Shown: one piece after another, positions 11,419-24,900 of the stretch
Numbering within the stretch: position 1 is the first letter of the stretch
Layout of the letters: each line of letters starts with the position of its first letter
Source of the DNA: Bryoerythrophyllum caledonicum
Lineage: Eukaryota; Streptophyta; Bryopsida; Pottiales; Pottiaceae
Assembly: GCA_963971425.1 (NCBI GenBank)
Contig: OZ020517.1
Location: 5,954,501-6,018,500 of the forward strand
DNA: 64,000 bases
Direction: 5' to 3'
Made by a program: the position numbers and the translations under genes
The notes under the pieces: model-generated
The model's database searches: none
Told to the model about the DNA's origin: nothing
What the model saw: the letters and a program-made list of their open reading frames with translations, nothing else

Positions 11419-13690
11419 CTATGAGCTTCGACCAACAGCGCTTCTGATCAGTGTGCCCATCCAAGTTTTCTTGCTTTTGACGTGTCCTCTCAAGGCTTCT
11501 AAAGCATGTGGAGTTCCTGCCTGCACACATCATAATGAAACACCAAGAATAATTGAAAATGTTCTCAAGAAGGTCAGAGAAAAGTTCTTTGTCCTCCAAC
11601 CTCGAAAAATGATCAAGCCAGGCTAAAGTAACATTCAATGCAATTTTCAGGACTAAAAACCAATTTGAGGACTAGGAAGAAGATGAGTTTGAGGTGGGTG
11701 AGATACAACAACAAAGCATAATACCTCCACAATGTAGACGTCAATGCCCATGGCAGCAATTGCCGCAGCTTCGGCGATTTTAGTGGACATGCCGCCAGTT
11801 GTGTCATGAGCTGCCACGGTTGTTTGAACTGCAGCCATGATAAATTTCACAATGTGTCAGTTTTATATCAACTTATGAGTGGACTCAAGCGTGATCCACC
11901 AAATATTGCCATACCTCCACTCTTGTTATTCACTCCAGAAGGAGGATCCACAATTGTCCAGCTCGAGTCTTGAAACACCACTGTTACAAAGTGCCACAGA
12001 ATCCACTTCGGCATTTCATAACTCGGTGGAAAGTGCGGCAACATAAAACAGACAGGCAATGACATCCAGATTTGAAAACTTCAGCTGGTAAAACTTTAAA
12101 CATTATGACAAACATAAAATAGCAGTTCTCTCCGAGAAGATCAACTGCACTTGGAGAACTAGGCCGTCTCCAACTCACCAATTTCTCTTAGCAGGGTAGC
12201 ATCTGGTTCTTCAGGAGAGCGATCAAACACACCAGGCACATTGGTCTTGAGGCTCTTGTCAAAGATTCACCGCCAAAGAAATACCCTATCTAAAGAGCAG
12301 AACTAGCAAACGAAAGTCCTCAAAAAGGATACCAAAAACACAACAAAACTGGGCTTCACAACTTGAGCAAGCTTTCTCACAACCACGTCTCCACTGAGAA
12401 TAGTACAACCCTGCAGTACAACACATCAGATGTTGAGAACCAAATACCACATCTCAAACTGCAAACTCAAATAGGATATATGCCAAACACTCACCAAAGT
12501 AGTATCCAGTACTGCATCTCCGTGCAAGACCTGCATCCCAGAATGCGTAAACTAAAACAGAAATTACACACACTGTTGTAGAATAAAACTCTTATGCAGA
12601 AATCATCTAGAAGCACAACACCGAAGTTTGAGTAGAAGACACACAGGTACAAAGCCCGCATCAACTGTCCGCCGAACCTCCAGAACATTGTCCCGCTTCA
12701 ACTGTCACCATACACCACAGATCCCTCAAAGTCGGCAAAACATACGGTTAATGAGCTCTTGTATTGATCTGATAACCGAGGGAAGAGTAGTATGATAAAT
12801 CAATGGATACAACTCTTGGATACAATCACTGAAGGGAAACTGGATTACCGCTTTGTTCTGCGTCGACCAGCCGGCAGAAAATGGGGCAACTCCTACAGCA
12901 GGAATGCCCTCTGAATCACAGACACCGTGTTTTAGAGTTTCAACATCATGGTAAGGATGTAAGCATTACGACGGTAAGCACTCTTACCTGATGCCAAGGA
13001 TCGCACAACCTCCTGATTCAGCTTGGTCACCTGCATATTGCAAACGTAATAGAATGTAAAAAGAGAGCTGATAGAAAGAAGAATTATCTTATATTCAGTC
13101 TAGATAATCGTCGACTTACAGAAATGCGAGTGGCGACGAAGCCGGCCTTGACGAGCGGATTCTTCAGGTCGCCTTTGTTCGCTCCTGATTTGCTGGCTTG
13201 GAAGTGGCCATACGAACCTGCTCGTTCCAAAGCAGCGCATTCTCAGAGCATGATTTCCTCAAGAGAAGCGAGGAGTAGAAGGTAAGATACTCACCAACCT
13301 GCTCCGTGGACTATGATGAAGGCATTCGGGAAATCCAGGCTCTGGAAGTCGGGGACGTCGACGACGGAGGAGTCAGCGCCATCATCTCGCCGCAGGCTCC
13401 AGTCCATGGACGGAGTCCCATGAGGCATCCCCATGGCCTCCATCAAATGCAGCGTCGTGGCCGCGAGGGCGGGCTCGTTGATGGTCTCCAGGTTCGCCTT
13501 GTGCGTGATCGCTGCCCCACCTGATGAGAAAGGAGATCTCATCAGCGCGAACTGGGTAGAGAGGGTGGAGATGAGAGAGAAATCCAAGCTTACCCATCTT
13601 GACAATACACCGGACATGGCGATGATGCGAGTTTGCGAGCGCGTCCAGCGCGTGCGACTCTCGTGGTGGTGAGGAGCCCGGGGTCGCCAT
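11419..13690 (-). CDS. IPK: Isopentenyl phosphate kinase
   Basis: Twelve exons on the minus strand (13690-13594, 13520-13299, 13217-13120, 13030-12988, 12910-12849, 12701-12645, 12530-12495, 12410-12333, 12245-12179, 11980-11915, 11828-11725, 11520-11419) join in phase to a 343-residue protein, close to the usual plant size. It has the N-terminal G-G-A-A-I-T-H-K substrate loop (about 33-40), the HGAGSYGH motif carrying the catalytic histidine (about 104-111), SGDVVVRKLA in the middle, and AAHDTTGGMSTKI near 281-292, all typical of the amino-acid-kinase-fold IPK family. The enzyme phosphorylates isopentenyl phosphate (and dimethylallyl phosphate) with ATP, returning them to the isoprenoid precursor pool; in plants it is thought to be cytosolic. 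An in-frame ATG three codons upstream (13699) is an alternative start. It is divergently paired with TOM5. Confidence 0.95.
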
Positions 13691-13942
13691 GAAACTCATC
13701 TCTCTTGATCGATCGATCGCTCCAACTCTCGATCACACCCAACACTATCAATCAACCCGGTTACGTCCTCCAGAGCTTTTCAGAGATTCATCTCTATTCA
13801 CAAAAGTTGATCCAGTAGAAGGACCTGCTACGAGGTTTTGGCTCCTCTTGAAGCTGATAACCGTGGGTTTCCTCTTTAGGGTTTGGGGTATGAATGTTTC
13901 TCTATTTTAGGAATGTCAGCGCATTAGTTACTTGTTGTAGCG
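13691..13942. promoter_or_regulatory. Head-to-head promoter of IPK and TOM5
   Basis: Only 252 bases separate the IPK start codon (minus) from the TOM5 start codon (plus), so both genes must start transcription inside or very close to this interval. It holds a GATC-rich patch (GATCGATCGATCG near 13708-13720) and no clear TATA box, which would fit a bidirectional housekeeping promoter. Confidence 0.55.
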
Positions 13943-14273
13943 ATGGCGCAGAGTGTGGTGCAGAGGTTGAAGGATCTGTGGGCCGCGGAAACCAGGAACG
14001 AGGAGAAGCTCGCGGCTCATCTGGTAATTTCGCTGAGGCTTTTCTTCATCGTTGTGTGATTGGGATGGTGATGTGTGTTTGTTGTGGCTTCGAGCGCTGT
14101 CTGTTCGGGTTGCGGGAAGTATTGGTTGGTGATTGCGGGAGTTTTGGACGTGAAGAGAAATCCGACTTGATTGTGAACGCTCTTGTTTGATGCAGAGATT
14201 GCTGCGAGCTGTGGCAATGTTCGCAGGCTCTGTGACGTTGATGCGCAGTTTCGGTGACTTGATGGCGATTTGA
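13943..14273 (+). CDS. TOM5: TOM5, small subunit of mitochondrial outer-membrane translocase
   Basis: Two exons, 13943-14023 and 14196-14273, joined by a GT-AG intron in phase 0, encode 52 residues. The N-terminal half is charged and amphipathic (LKDLWAAETRNEEKLAAHL). The C-terminal half is one hydrophobic span, LLRAVAMFAGSVTLMRSFGDLMAI, followed at once by a stop. This matches plant TOM5 in length, in the K-x-LW start, in the LLRA-x-x-MFAG membrane segment and in the RxxGDLM end. TOM5 is a tail-anchored part of the TOM complex that imports preproteins into mitochondria. It is easy to miss because of its size and intron. Confidence 0.87.
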
Positions 14274-14892
14274 AGGAAGCATGTGGCGATTCACTTTTTT
14301 TATGTAGAGTAGTAGGTGTGCAATGAGCTTATCTCCTGCGCTTCATGACCCATTGTTGTTCTCCACATGGCTGTGCATTTGGGTACCACATTTGGGTGCA
14401 ACGTATGAGATCGGAAATTCAACGTGCATGTGAAAGATTGTTGGAGAGCAGTCATTTTGGTGGCAAGAAGTTGTAACTCCTGTTGCTCTGTGTGTAGGGT
14501 GAATCGACCTTCTCGATTCCGTTTCTCAAGCACTTTGTCTTCCACTTGTCTGTTGCTGGTGTGCGGTGTATTGTCAACAAAGTAGATTCGAATTTGCAGA
14601 CTCTTAAGTACTTGAAGACTCATCAGGTCTGTGCGCTGTAACTGTATGTTTAGTCGGGCATTCAATGATGGCCATGGTAGTGAAACATTCTGTGTGAGGG
14701 GCAACCTCTTGGCATGTGTCCTGATGGTGATTTTCTGTTGAAGAAGATGATGCTATACCATGGTTAGGGCGGCGGGTTAGCAGAATCCGACCTGGTGACT
14801 GACGGAATTTGTGATCCTAACCGAGCGTTAAGGGGTGAGGTGTCGCGGATGACAGTTATTGAAACGGAGGAAACCGTGGAAGTTACGCCGAG
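14274..14892. other. Intergenic: TOM5 3' UTR and upstream region of RNA-binding protein gene
   Basis: About 620 bases with no independent gene. An in-frame TGA at 14860 closes the frame just before the ATG at 14893, so that ATG is a reasonable start unless an extra upstream exon is spliced in. Confidence 0.5.
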
Positions 14893-17800
14893 ATGCATTG
14901 TGTCCGGGGGAGTGGGCCAGCTCCGAGGAGGGCAGAGAGTAGTCCGTCCGGGGAACGTATTGCTGCAGGTATGGGGCTCCCCGTTGCAGGTCCATCAGAC
15001 GAGAAAACACCTCTTTCTTCCGTTAGCAACAACAACACAGCTGAAGAAACCACTGCTGTTCTTGTAGAGCATCCTGATAGTGCCATGGATCCTGATACCA
15101 CGAGCCTTGTGGAAGAGTCCGAACGCATCACTGATGTCGACGTCGTGAAGATAGATGATGAGAAAACCAGGGACGTTAGTGATCCTTCGACTGGTTTAGA
15201 CGATGATGCCACTTTCATCACGGCAGTCCCTGTCATACAAAACCTGGCAGACGTGGTGGAGGTGATGTCCGTCGTCGCAAACGACGACTCGGAGACTCAA
15301 CACCAAGAACTCCAACTGCCCGCTCCACCAATCGAGCCTGTGGAGGGTGGAGATCAGAAGAACGAGCCGGCTGAAGAAGCATGTGCAGATGTGAAGCAAG
15401 GAGGCGGAAACACTGATGAACATCAGGCTGGTGGCCCAGACATCGACCAGTATTTCCTCTCAGGTAGCTCTTGGTTTCGTGGCTTTTCTCTTGGTTTCAT
15501 GACTTTCTCAGACAGCTCTTGGTTTCATGACTTTCATGACTCTTGGCTTGTTGATTGTGGTATTGGTTGTAGGGGGTGATGAGAAGGAGGAGGAGAATGG
15601 GGAGAACGAGCCCCATTCGGAAGGGGCGGATTATGAGGTGGTTGAGGCGCATCAGGCGCTGCCCATCTCGGAGAGACGCAAGCAGAAGAGGCTGGAGGTT
15701 TTTGTGGGCGGGCTGGATAAGGAGACCACCGAGGAAGACCTGAGCTCCGTGTTTAAGAAGGTGGGCGACGTGTTGGAGGTGCGGCTCATGAAGAATCCTC
15801 AGACTGGCAAGAACAAGGGTTACGCTTTCATCCGATATGCCACTGCCGCCTTGGCCAAGAAGGCTGCCGGGGAGTTGGAGCGAGTGGAAGTAAGTTCCTT
15901 TTACAGCTTTCGTCTTCTTATCTGTTGCATTACACTAGGTAATGTGTGAGCAGCCCCTGGTTATGAGAAGTAATCAGAAGGTTACCACACATAACGTCAA
16001 TGGTTGGATCTTGTCAAACTTCTTCGATTGGATGGTCTAAGGCATCGTAGCTTCAAAGGCAGCCCTTGATTATAGGACACAACCTTGCTCTTCCTAACCA
16101 ATGGTTGTCTACAGTTATGAGAAGTAATCACTTTCCGTGTTCTTTATCTGTTGCATTACACGTCAATGGACTACGTAGTGTGTGAGCTGCCCTTACTCAT
16201 GAGAAGTAATCAGGAGAAAGTTTGTTTCCATAATCAGAAGGCTGCCTACACATAACGTCAGTGGTTGGATCTTGTCAAACTTCTTCGATTGGATGGTCTA
16301 AGGCATCGTAGCTTCCAAGGCAGCTCTTGATCATCGGACATAACCTTGCTCTTCCTACCCAATGGTTGCCTACCTCTACAGTTATGAGCTGCATTTGACA
16401 TTATGTGTTCTTCATCTTTCGGGTGTACCACTAAACTGTTGGAGTAACTTCTTTTCAAGTTTGAGAAACAAGTCTCTGAGAGTTCCAACTTTCTTTGTGT
16501 AGATTCGAGGTCGTTCTTGTGGTGTATTGCCAAGTGAAGAGAACGATACATTGTTCCTGGGCAATATTAGCAGGTCATGGAAGAAAGAGCAGGTGGGCAC
16601 TTCGATCAAATTGTGTGAAGTTATTGTTTTATGTTTAAAAAAAAACTGGTATTCATATGTAAGTTGTATTCATTTGTCGCATAGAGAGAAATGCTTAGAG
16701 TGATGTTTTATCCAATTTAGGTTTTGGACGCATTGAAGAGCTTCGGTATTGAAAGTGTGGAAGACATTACATTGATGGAAGATCCACAAATTGAAGGTGG
16801 AAATCGTGGATTTGCATTTATTGAATTCAACACACACAAAGAGGCTTTGAGTGCGTTCCGTCGTCTTCAACAGAATGATGCAATTTTTGGAACTGATCGC
16901 TCAGCAAAGGTGTCATGGGCACAACCATTAAATGAGCCAGACGAAGACACTATGTCTCAGGTATATGCACAACCCTCCAATAATTTAATTGGTGGTAAAA
17001 AAATTCGTGTTGATGATGATGATGGCTTATGTTGATTGATTTCTTTTTCATTACAGGTGAAGTCTGTTTTTGTAGACGGAATGCCTCCATCATGGGACGA
17101 AGAGAAAGTGAAAGAACACTTCGGTACCTATGGTGCCATAGAGCGCATAGTTTTAGCTCGCAACATGTTGTCAGCAAAACGAAAAGACTTTGGATTTGTC
17201 AATTATGTTGAACGGGATGGCGCTCTTTTGTGCATTGGAGCGTTAAACAATACAGAAATCAGCGATGGAGATTTGAAGGTAAAAAAAACAAACTTCTTTC
17301 ATCCCTTGAATCTCTAGACAAAGCATTCACTCGCCTTCTTTTTTATCCAGATGAAAGTGAAAGTGATGTTGGCCAAGCCTCAATCAAAAAACAAACCTGC
17401 TAAAGGCGGGACACGTGGCGGATACCCATCGCAAGGATTTCGAGGTGACAACAGAATGGGACCTGGAGTCGGGTCTGGAATGGGACCTGTATTGGGACCT
17501 GTACCTGGAGTGGGACCTGGATTAGGAAACTTGGGAATGGGAATGGGAATGGGCATGGGCATGGGCATGGGCATGGGAATGGGTATGGGATTGCGAGGAG
17601 GAATGGGACTACTACCTTACGATGGTACGTCTTCTACTGAAGTTCTCATGAATATATTGCTTATTTTCCGCTCATAGTACATTAACCCCTTAGAGGACTC
17701 TGTACTCCATTGATTAAAAATGCCAACTTGTTGAGAATGTCTCCGTAGGATCTTCTTCTAAAACTTATATGAGATGATGTGGTAAACATTTTTGTGAATT

Positions 17801-20800
17801 TTGACAAGATAATGCAGTGAAAGTGAAGTTTTCTGGGGTACACTTGGTCCTGTAGGGGTCAATAATGATATTCAGTATCCTGTACCCTTCAGTGTCGGTG
17901 ACACTAGGAGGACGGTTTACAAATAGTATTGAACAAGACAGTTAGAATTCATGACATTATTTTTCCTTTTTAGTTTACTACACACAACAGTTGCATGGAC
18001 TAACCCAAGTTCATGCACACCATGCATGCAGTATTATCGACAGGATGGGGTAACATGGGAGGCAACATGGGATCGACGGTCGGAGCCAACATTTCTCGCT
18101 TCGAAAATCAGCTCAGATTCGGAAACATGCGCGACCGTGCATTCGGCATGTCAAGCAGTATACAAAGACCAGACGCGAAGAAAGCCAAAAAAACTGGGAA
18201 ACGGAACATCAGCACCACTAACAATAACAACAATAATAATAACAACAACAACAATACGAACAACAGATGCAACGACGACGACTCGACAGAGGTGGACGTG
18301 AAAACCAAAGCTCTGAAAGAAGAGAACGCAGGAAGAAAAGACCAGAAATCGGAGTCCGCCACCAAAGAGTCACCTCTGAACGGCGACGTCTCATCAGCAG
18401 CGGCAGCAGCGGGTCCTCCAGTTTCATCCGAGTCGCAAGCAGCAGCAGCTGCCGAACCCGTGTCGAAGCCCAGCCTGGACAAGTTCGAGTGCTCCATGTG
18501 CGGGTTCGGCTCCGACTCGGCGGAGGAGTACGAGACACACAAGAAAACCAAGGTGCACAAGCTCATCGAGGGGCTCCGGAAAGACCAGAAGCTGAACAAC
18601 AAAACGCCACTGTCGCTCCTCCATGAGTACGCTTCCAGGCACCACTGCGAGGTGCACTATGAGTCTGAAGCGGAAACGAACGGACCGTTTGAGGTGACTG
18701 CAGTGATCGGTGCGGCCTCCGGTGGAGCTGCAGGCACTACACCCGGGTCAGCTCCCACGAAAGGATTCGGCGTGGGCCGGAACAAGGCCCGCGCCAAGCA
18801 AATGGCCGCCGCCGGCGCGCTGGAGAAGATCCTGGAAAAAGTTTCCGAGTCGGAACTCACCAAACCCGGCCAGTCCCGGCAACGCTTCGACCGCCCTAAT
18901 CGCAAAGGCAAAGGATCAGGTCACTCCTTCACCATCACTGGTTTTTCACTTAATGAAAAACGCAACTTCGCTTTCTGTGCTCTAAGTTTACAATAATTCT
19001 TTCAAATCGGGAAACTTCTTCCTACTACGTACGTGCATGGTAAGATCCTCACCATCATAATAGTTATATTGGATAACCCTGGTCAGTGAAAAAGCTGCAG
19101 TAATGGGATTTTAAAAAAGCAAAATATTAAACGTCACACTTGACAAAATAAGCCTGCTACGTAACCAAAGTTCATCCAGATATCCCCTCCAACTCTTTCT
19201 TCACTCCTGAAAGATAGAACAATGAAAGAGCTGAGTGGTCTCCATAAGGAAGAGCTTGCTGGTCTACTCTTAACCTGGGTCTAGATCAGGTTAGAAGTTT
19301 TCATGTGCCATCACTCCTCAAGAGAGATGGGAAGGGAGCAGGTAGCAGCGCTCCAGCAGCGCGGAACGGTCGCGGCAGGGCGACGGAGGACTGGAGGTCG
19401 GGGATGAGCAACAGCAGCAGCAACAGCAGCAGCAACAAGAGCAAGCGGACGGCGTTTCCGGCGAGCGATCTGAGCTTCCTGGGCAGCAGCCGCGGCGGCG
19501 GCGGCGGCGGCGGCGGCGCGTACCTGGGCAACCCGAACGCGATCCCGTTGAGCGGGTACAACGACTTCGTGTCGGCGGGCAAGCGGAGCGGCTTCGGGGA
19601 CAGGTTCGGCGGGGGCCGCGGCGGCGCGGGCGGGCCGGGGGCGTTCGCCCGCGCGGGCGTGAACCCCGAGACGTACGCGGAGCGGTACGACCGCATTCAG
19701 AGCGGGCGCGGGTACGGGGTGGTGAGCCCCGGGTTCGGCGCCCGGGAGTTTGGTTCGGTGAGCGCGGGTGGTGGGTTCGGGGGCCGTGACCTGGCGGAGA
19801 ATACGTTTCCGAACCGGGAGCTTCCGCCGCCGCCGCCGCCCTTGCCCTCGTTCAACGGGCGCGACATGCCCGCCCTCGGGTTTGTCGGTGGGAACCGGGA
19901 CTACGAGGCTTCGCCGGGTATCAAGCGCCCGTTTGTTTCCATGGTACTTGTGTTCCCATTGTTCTCATTGTTCTCATTGTTCTCATTTTTCCCATTGCCT
20001 TCGTTGTTCCCATCATGTGCCTTTGGAATGGACAATGGTCGGAATAAGGTGAGTAGGGATGGGTTTTCGGGCACACCAAGGTAGGAAAGTCCAAAACCAA
20101 CTAGCAATCCAATGCCACTCCTTTCTATTCTAATCTAATACCACTTTTTTCTATACTAATCCAGTACCACTCCTTTCTATACTAATCTAATTCCATTTTT
20201 TTCTATACTAATCCAATACCACTCCTTTCTATACTAATCCTATACTTATGTAGCCGGTCATTACATCATTTACAAACTCATTGGTCAATTCATAAGTTAT
20301 ATAGACGTGCTACATTTCTTGCCTGGAATCTTAGATGGGTGTAGAAGGGGAGCGGTATTGGGTTGTCCTATCTCGATGTACTTCTATTGTAGACTCAATT
20401 TGGATAAATTGTTATTTCAACATTTTGGATTTTTTTTTAATCTATTTTATTTTGTTGATTTGGGTTCCTTAATCCAAATTTGGCACTGAAGATCCCTTCT
20501 TGTCCAACAAATTTTTAAATATTTTTCCCTTGTTGAATAGAGTGTTGTTTATTTGTTGCACAATCCAAGTTTAATATTGAAGATAGATGTAAGGGTTTAA
20601 CACAACTGCTATTAAATCTTATATATAGTATCCATCTATTTGAAGAAATGGAAACATTTTCAAATCAATGATGATTTTTTTCGATAAATAGGACATTATT
20701 ATTAAGCAATTGAATTAAAATTGAATGAATATTTTGAAGGATGAAGAAACAAGATTTGTAGAAGCTCAAAGAGCGCATCCACGCCAATGTTTAGAATCTC

Positions 20801-21903
20801 TTGATCAAGTATCTATTCATTCTAATACAAATGCACAAGGCTTTGGAGTACAACAAATGTTTTCGGAGTCACAAAGGTAATTGTTATATTAAAATATAAA
20901 TATTTGAAATTCAATTAATATCTTATAAATAGTACTATAGACTTGTTTAAATACAAAAATATGGTTATTTATACTATTAGATTTGAAAAAACAAGTTCAT
21001 TATGTAGTAGAATGTAATGAAATATTTTATAAACTACTCTTTTATATTTTCTTTGAAAAGTAGATCATCTGGCCCACGACCTCAAGAACAATCACAATTC
21101 AATGCATATGTTCAACCTCAACCTCAAGGGCTTTCTATTAATCACAACATTGTGCAATCTTCACATATTCCTAATCAACATCCAAACATGTCAATTGCAA
21201 TGGTGGGAGTACCTACTCTTACTAATACTCAAGGCGGAACACCGTATTCAATTTATGATGCGGCTTCCCAACCTAATAACTCACTTTCTACTAGTGGTAT
21301 GATCTTTCAAAACTTTCACATTTTACTTGAAATGATTCTTATATTCAAAATCTAATTATAAATTATAAGTACAAATACATATTTAAATATTTGTTTTCTT
21401 TTATAACCACAAAGTGCAAATGATTTATTAATACTTGTGAAAAAATTTATTATAATATCTCACAAATTTAAGTTATATAGTGTTTTAATATTATTTTAAC
21501 CTCGAAAGATTGTTTAATAAATATACTAATAAATTGTAAAATCATGGATTAGGATATGCAAATATGAATCAAGAATATATGGTCAATACCCCTTCAATAT
21601 TGGAGGTAATACTATACTATAATTTAAATATAGTGATTTCCAATACGAGGTTTAAGATTATAAATAATTAAAAAATAATACAATGTACATTTCATTGTTT
21701 AATGTTTGAAAATCTTATTTAAATTGATGATATATAATATGCCTTATATCTACTTTTGCAATTAGATGCCTCAGGGGAACTCATATCCAACTCAATCAAC
21801 ATATGGTGTTCCATATGGAATAATACAACAAACAATTCCTTCTCAAGCAGTAGGAAATTTTGCTCCCATGCAAAATTGCATTCAACAACAATCATTTTAC
21901 TAA
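14893..21903 (+). CDS. hnRNP R/Q-like protein: three RRMs, C2H2 finger, dsRBD, Q/N-rich tail
   Basis: Twelve exons join in phase: 14893-15463, 15573-15889, 16503-16592, 16721-16960, 17057-17278, 17351-17624, 18032-18919, 19342-19943, 20740-20876, 21061-21296, 21553-21605 and 21766-21903, for 1255 residues. After an acidic N-terminus come RRM1 (about 231-305, VFVGGL and KGYAFIRY), RRM2 (311-393, LFLGNI and RGFAFIEF) and RRM3 (408-480, VFVDGM and KDFGFVNY). This resembles plant hnRNP R/Q-like proteins of the Arabidopsis At2g44710 type. A Met-Gly repeat, an Asn run, a U1-type C2H2 finger (CSMC, about 723-746) and a double-stranded RNA-binding domain (about 762-845, TPLSLLHEYA to KARAKQMAAAGALEKIL) follow. 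Then come a Ser/Gly-rich region and a Q/N-rich, prion-like tail. Likely nuclear RNA processing. The eighth exon start is uncertain (19327 or 19342, same frame). Exons 9-12 are AT-rich, unlike the GC-rich exon 8; their linkage rests on phase and the KRPF-x-x-M-D junction. Confidence 0.82.
20105..20250 (+). repeat. Intronic minisatellite, ~25-bp units
   Basis: About five to six imperfect copies of a unit resembling ACCACTCCTTTCTATACTAA with a TCCAAT-type spacer, inside intron 8 of the RNA-binding protein gene. The same intron begins with several TTCTCATTG repeats (19960-19995). No coding role. Confidence 0.75.
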
Positions 21904-24900
21904 ATTTGTAAGTTTATAAGCTATAGTTTTAAGATTTTCAACAAAATTTAATTTAGTGTAAAATTTTCAAAAATACTTGTACTATTTAGAATATTCATCT
22001 TTTTAAGTAGTACTATTTTATTTGTACAATTTTAAAAGTGTTTGCATGTTGGCATAGAATAAAATTTACCAAACATTGTTGTCAATTCCATTATTCCTTC
22101 TTATATCAATTCATGAAAAATAACTAGAATTACAAAGTTTGATAATCACAAAACTAATTTTTATTTTTGACATTCAAATTGTTTTATTTTTTAAACACAA
22201 TTCTCTTCTCATTTTAAAATGTTTTTTGCAAAGTTTTACTTCTGAATTATAAAAAAAAATGTTAATTATATTGTCTTGTCTTCCAAACTATAAAGATTAA
22301 AAAAAATCTTAAATACAATGGTCACAATTGCTACAAAAAAGTAAAAAAATATTAAATATTAAATGAATCACATATGCATAATTTCATAGTGAAATTTGGA
22401 GATCTTCCAAAATCAAACTTGATCCGGTGACAAAGTGGACCCATATTGGCAACACCTAACAGTTTTAAATATTTGTGCAATATTGGAAATCAAAATTGAA
22501 TCTTAAGACTGTTGCTGTGGAATATTCTATGCATGAATAATTACATGGTGAACCATGGTGAAGGAAACAATCTCAAAGACATCAAAATCATACAATTTGG
22601 CAAAGTTTATATTTATCCACAAGTGCTAAGTTATCATGCGCTACAATCAAAGTTTGAATTGGTTGTGTCATAACATGCCTACATGCAAAACTTTTGGCCT
22701 TTAACTTTGGCAATAGCATCAATTTATTGGGTTTGTTGTATAGTATAGAATAGGTCATTGCATATATAATGGAAATGATATCATGTGACAATGTTGAAGT
22801 GTTCAAAACTACTACTTTGTTATTCACATTTCATTACTTATAGAACATGCATTTTGAAGTTTGAAGAAATGAATCATAGTTTCATTCAAAATATATTAGG
22901 CCTTTTAAGCAAAAAAACCGGAAACATACTATTTCTTTTTAATTAAATTAGTTCATTATTATTTTTATAATATCATTTTGTCTTTTAAAATTTAATTCTC
23001 AATGTAATTTTCAATTCTCAAATAATCATAATTGTACACAAAACTACAAAAGTCTAACTAAAGACTAGTATTGAATCTTTGATTATAAAATTTGCTTAAA
23101 AAATCAATAATGTTGTTAAATATGAATGATGCATTCATTTTTATGTTTCTTTTTGCTATCCACTTTTTAACATCAATATGATTTCATCCTCTAGACTGTA
23201 AAATATAAACCACTATATTATCTACCACGTAAATAATTGTAGAATAAATTACCAAAATTTTAATAATGAAGATTTAATATAGGAGTAAGTAAAATTGATT
23301 TTATGAATAGAATTGTGTTTACATATTACACTATAAAGTTTTACAAGTGCATCACTTTAATTTTCATTAACTATAAAAACTTACATATAATATACATAAA
23401 TGATATATTGAATATAAAAAAGAAAAAAAAATACAAACATGCTTCTAATATGTAAGAAAATCATAATTAGAGACAAAAATCCACATTTGTTTGTTTATTA
23501 CTCAATTTTGAAATTTACAATATCATAAATAATCATTATATTCATTTTGGTAGAAATTCATTTTAAATGTTGTACAAAAATATTATTGATGTTAACAAAT
23601 TTATTAATAATACATTTTGTTTTCAATCAATCAACATAGATGTAATTGGTTGATTTTTTTATTCATGAAAATGTAAAAATCCTCTAAATAGAGTAGAAGT
23701 CGCAATTAGATTTTGGAAATTCTATAAAAATTCTTCAAATTAAAAAAATTTACTTTCATAATTCATTATTATTCCAAAAAAATTGTATATCTAACTGATT
23801 TTTGTATTTAAAGGAAGAATTGTTATTTTTTATTTTTAAAATAAAAATTAATAAACATACGTGTTTTTCTTGAATTCAATATATTTTCATAAAATCATAA
23901 GAGAATGTATAAAATATAATGGATTTTTTATTAATTTATGATTTTTTAAATTATTCAAAATAAATGAAAACCTAGTTTAATTTGATTTAATTATATACTG
24001 ACATAAATCTCCTTCATTTTTTTTTCTTTTTTTCAAATTACATAATGACTTCATTAATAATTATAAAAAACATACATTCCACTAATAATGGAATCATAAT
24101 GCTCTATTTATGTCAGTTAATTTTGATATGAAGTGTGGAAAGTAGCAATTTCGAAGCAACACTAAAAGAAAGATCTTGCATTTATTCAACTTTGTTTGGT
24201 GAAAAACACATTTCTTAGATTATTTTCATATTTAAAAAAAAAACTTTCAAAAAGAATACCATTATCTTGCAATATTTTTCAACAACTATATACAGATTGT
24301 TTTATGTGTAGTTTGTTTTTACACAGGACCATAGTACTCCATATTTTCAAAGTCATTTCAGCTAAGATTTGGAGCAAATCAAATACAGATGAGGAGTTGT
24401 ACAAGTTGTAAGATGACATAATTTTTCTACAAGTATGTGCGTTGTTTTATTCTTCATGACATGATGAAAAGTAGTATATTCATATACAATTCTTTTATAT
24501 AAATGATTAAAAAAACACACAAGAAATTATATTAAGAAATTATTTTACAATCATATTATACTATTGAAAAAATAAGTTATAATGACTAGATTCATGAGTG
24601 TGAATTTTCATTTCCTTTTTTTATATTTAGTTGATTGAAGAATATTTGATAATTATTGATTTAGATCGAAATTGCAACATATGATTCAATTTATTTTTAT
24701 CATTTATGATTATTTTTCAAACACTTGCTTGGATACACCTAGATTCTATTTATAGCACCTTTTGTATAGGTTTATACATTATTTTGTTCATAAGTTACGC
24801 TTAAATTTTAAAAATCAAATTTTACGGAAAGAAGCTAGTATTGATTAATTTGTTTAATAATTTTAGTAGTGATCAAATGAGACTACTTCTTAAAATAAAT

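Noticed and set aside
18108-18602. 164-codon minus-strand frame
   Set aside because: Antisense to exon 7 of the RNA-binding protein gene; its leucine run comes from the Asn repeat on the other strand.
19301-19696. 131-codon proline-rich minus-strand frame
   Set aside because: Antisense of the GC-rich poly-Gly/Ser exon 8; composition artefact.
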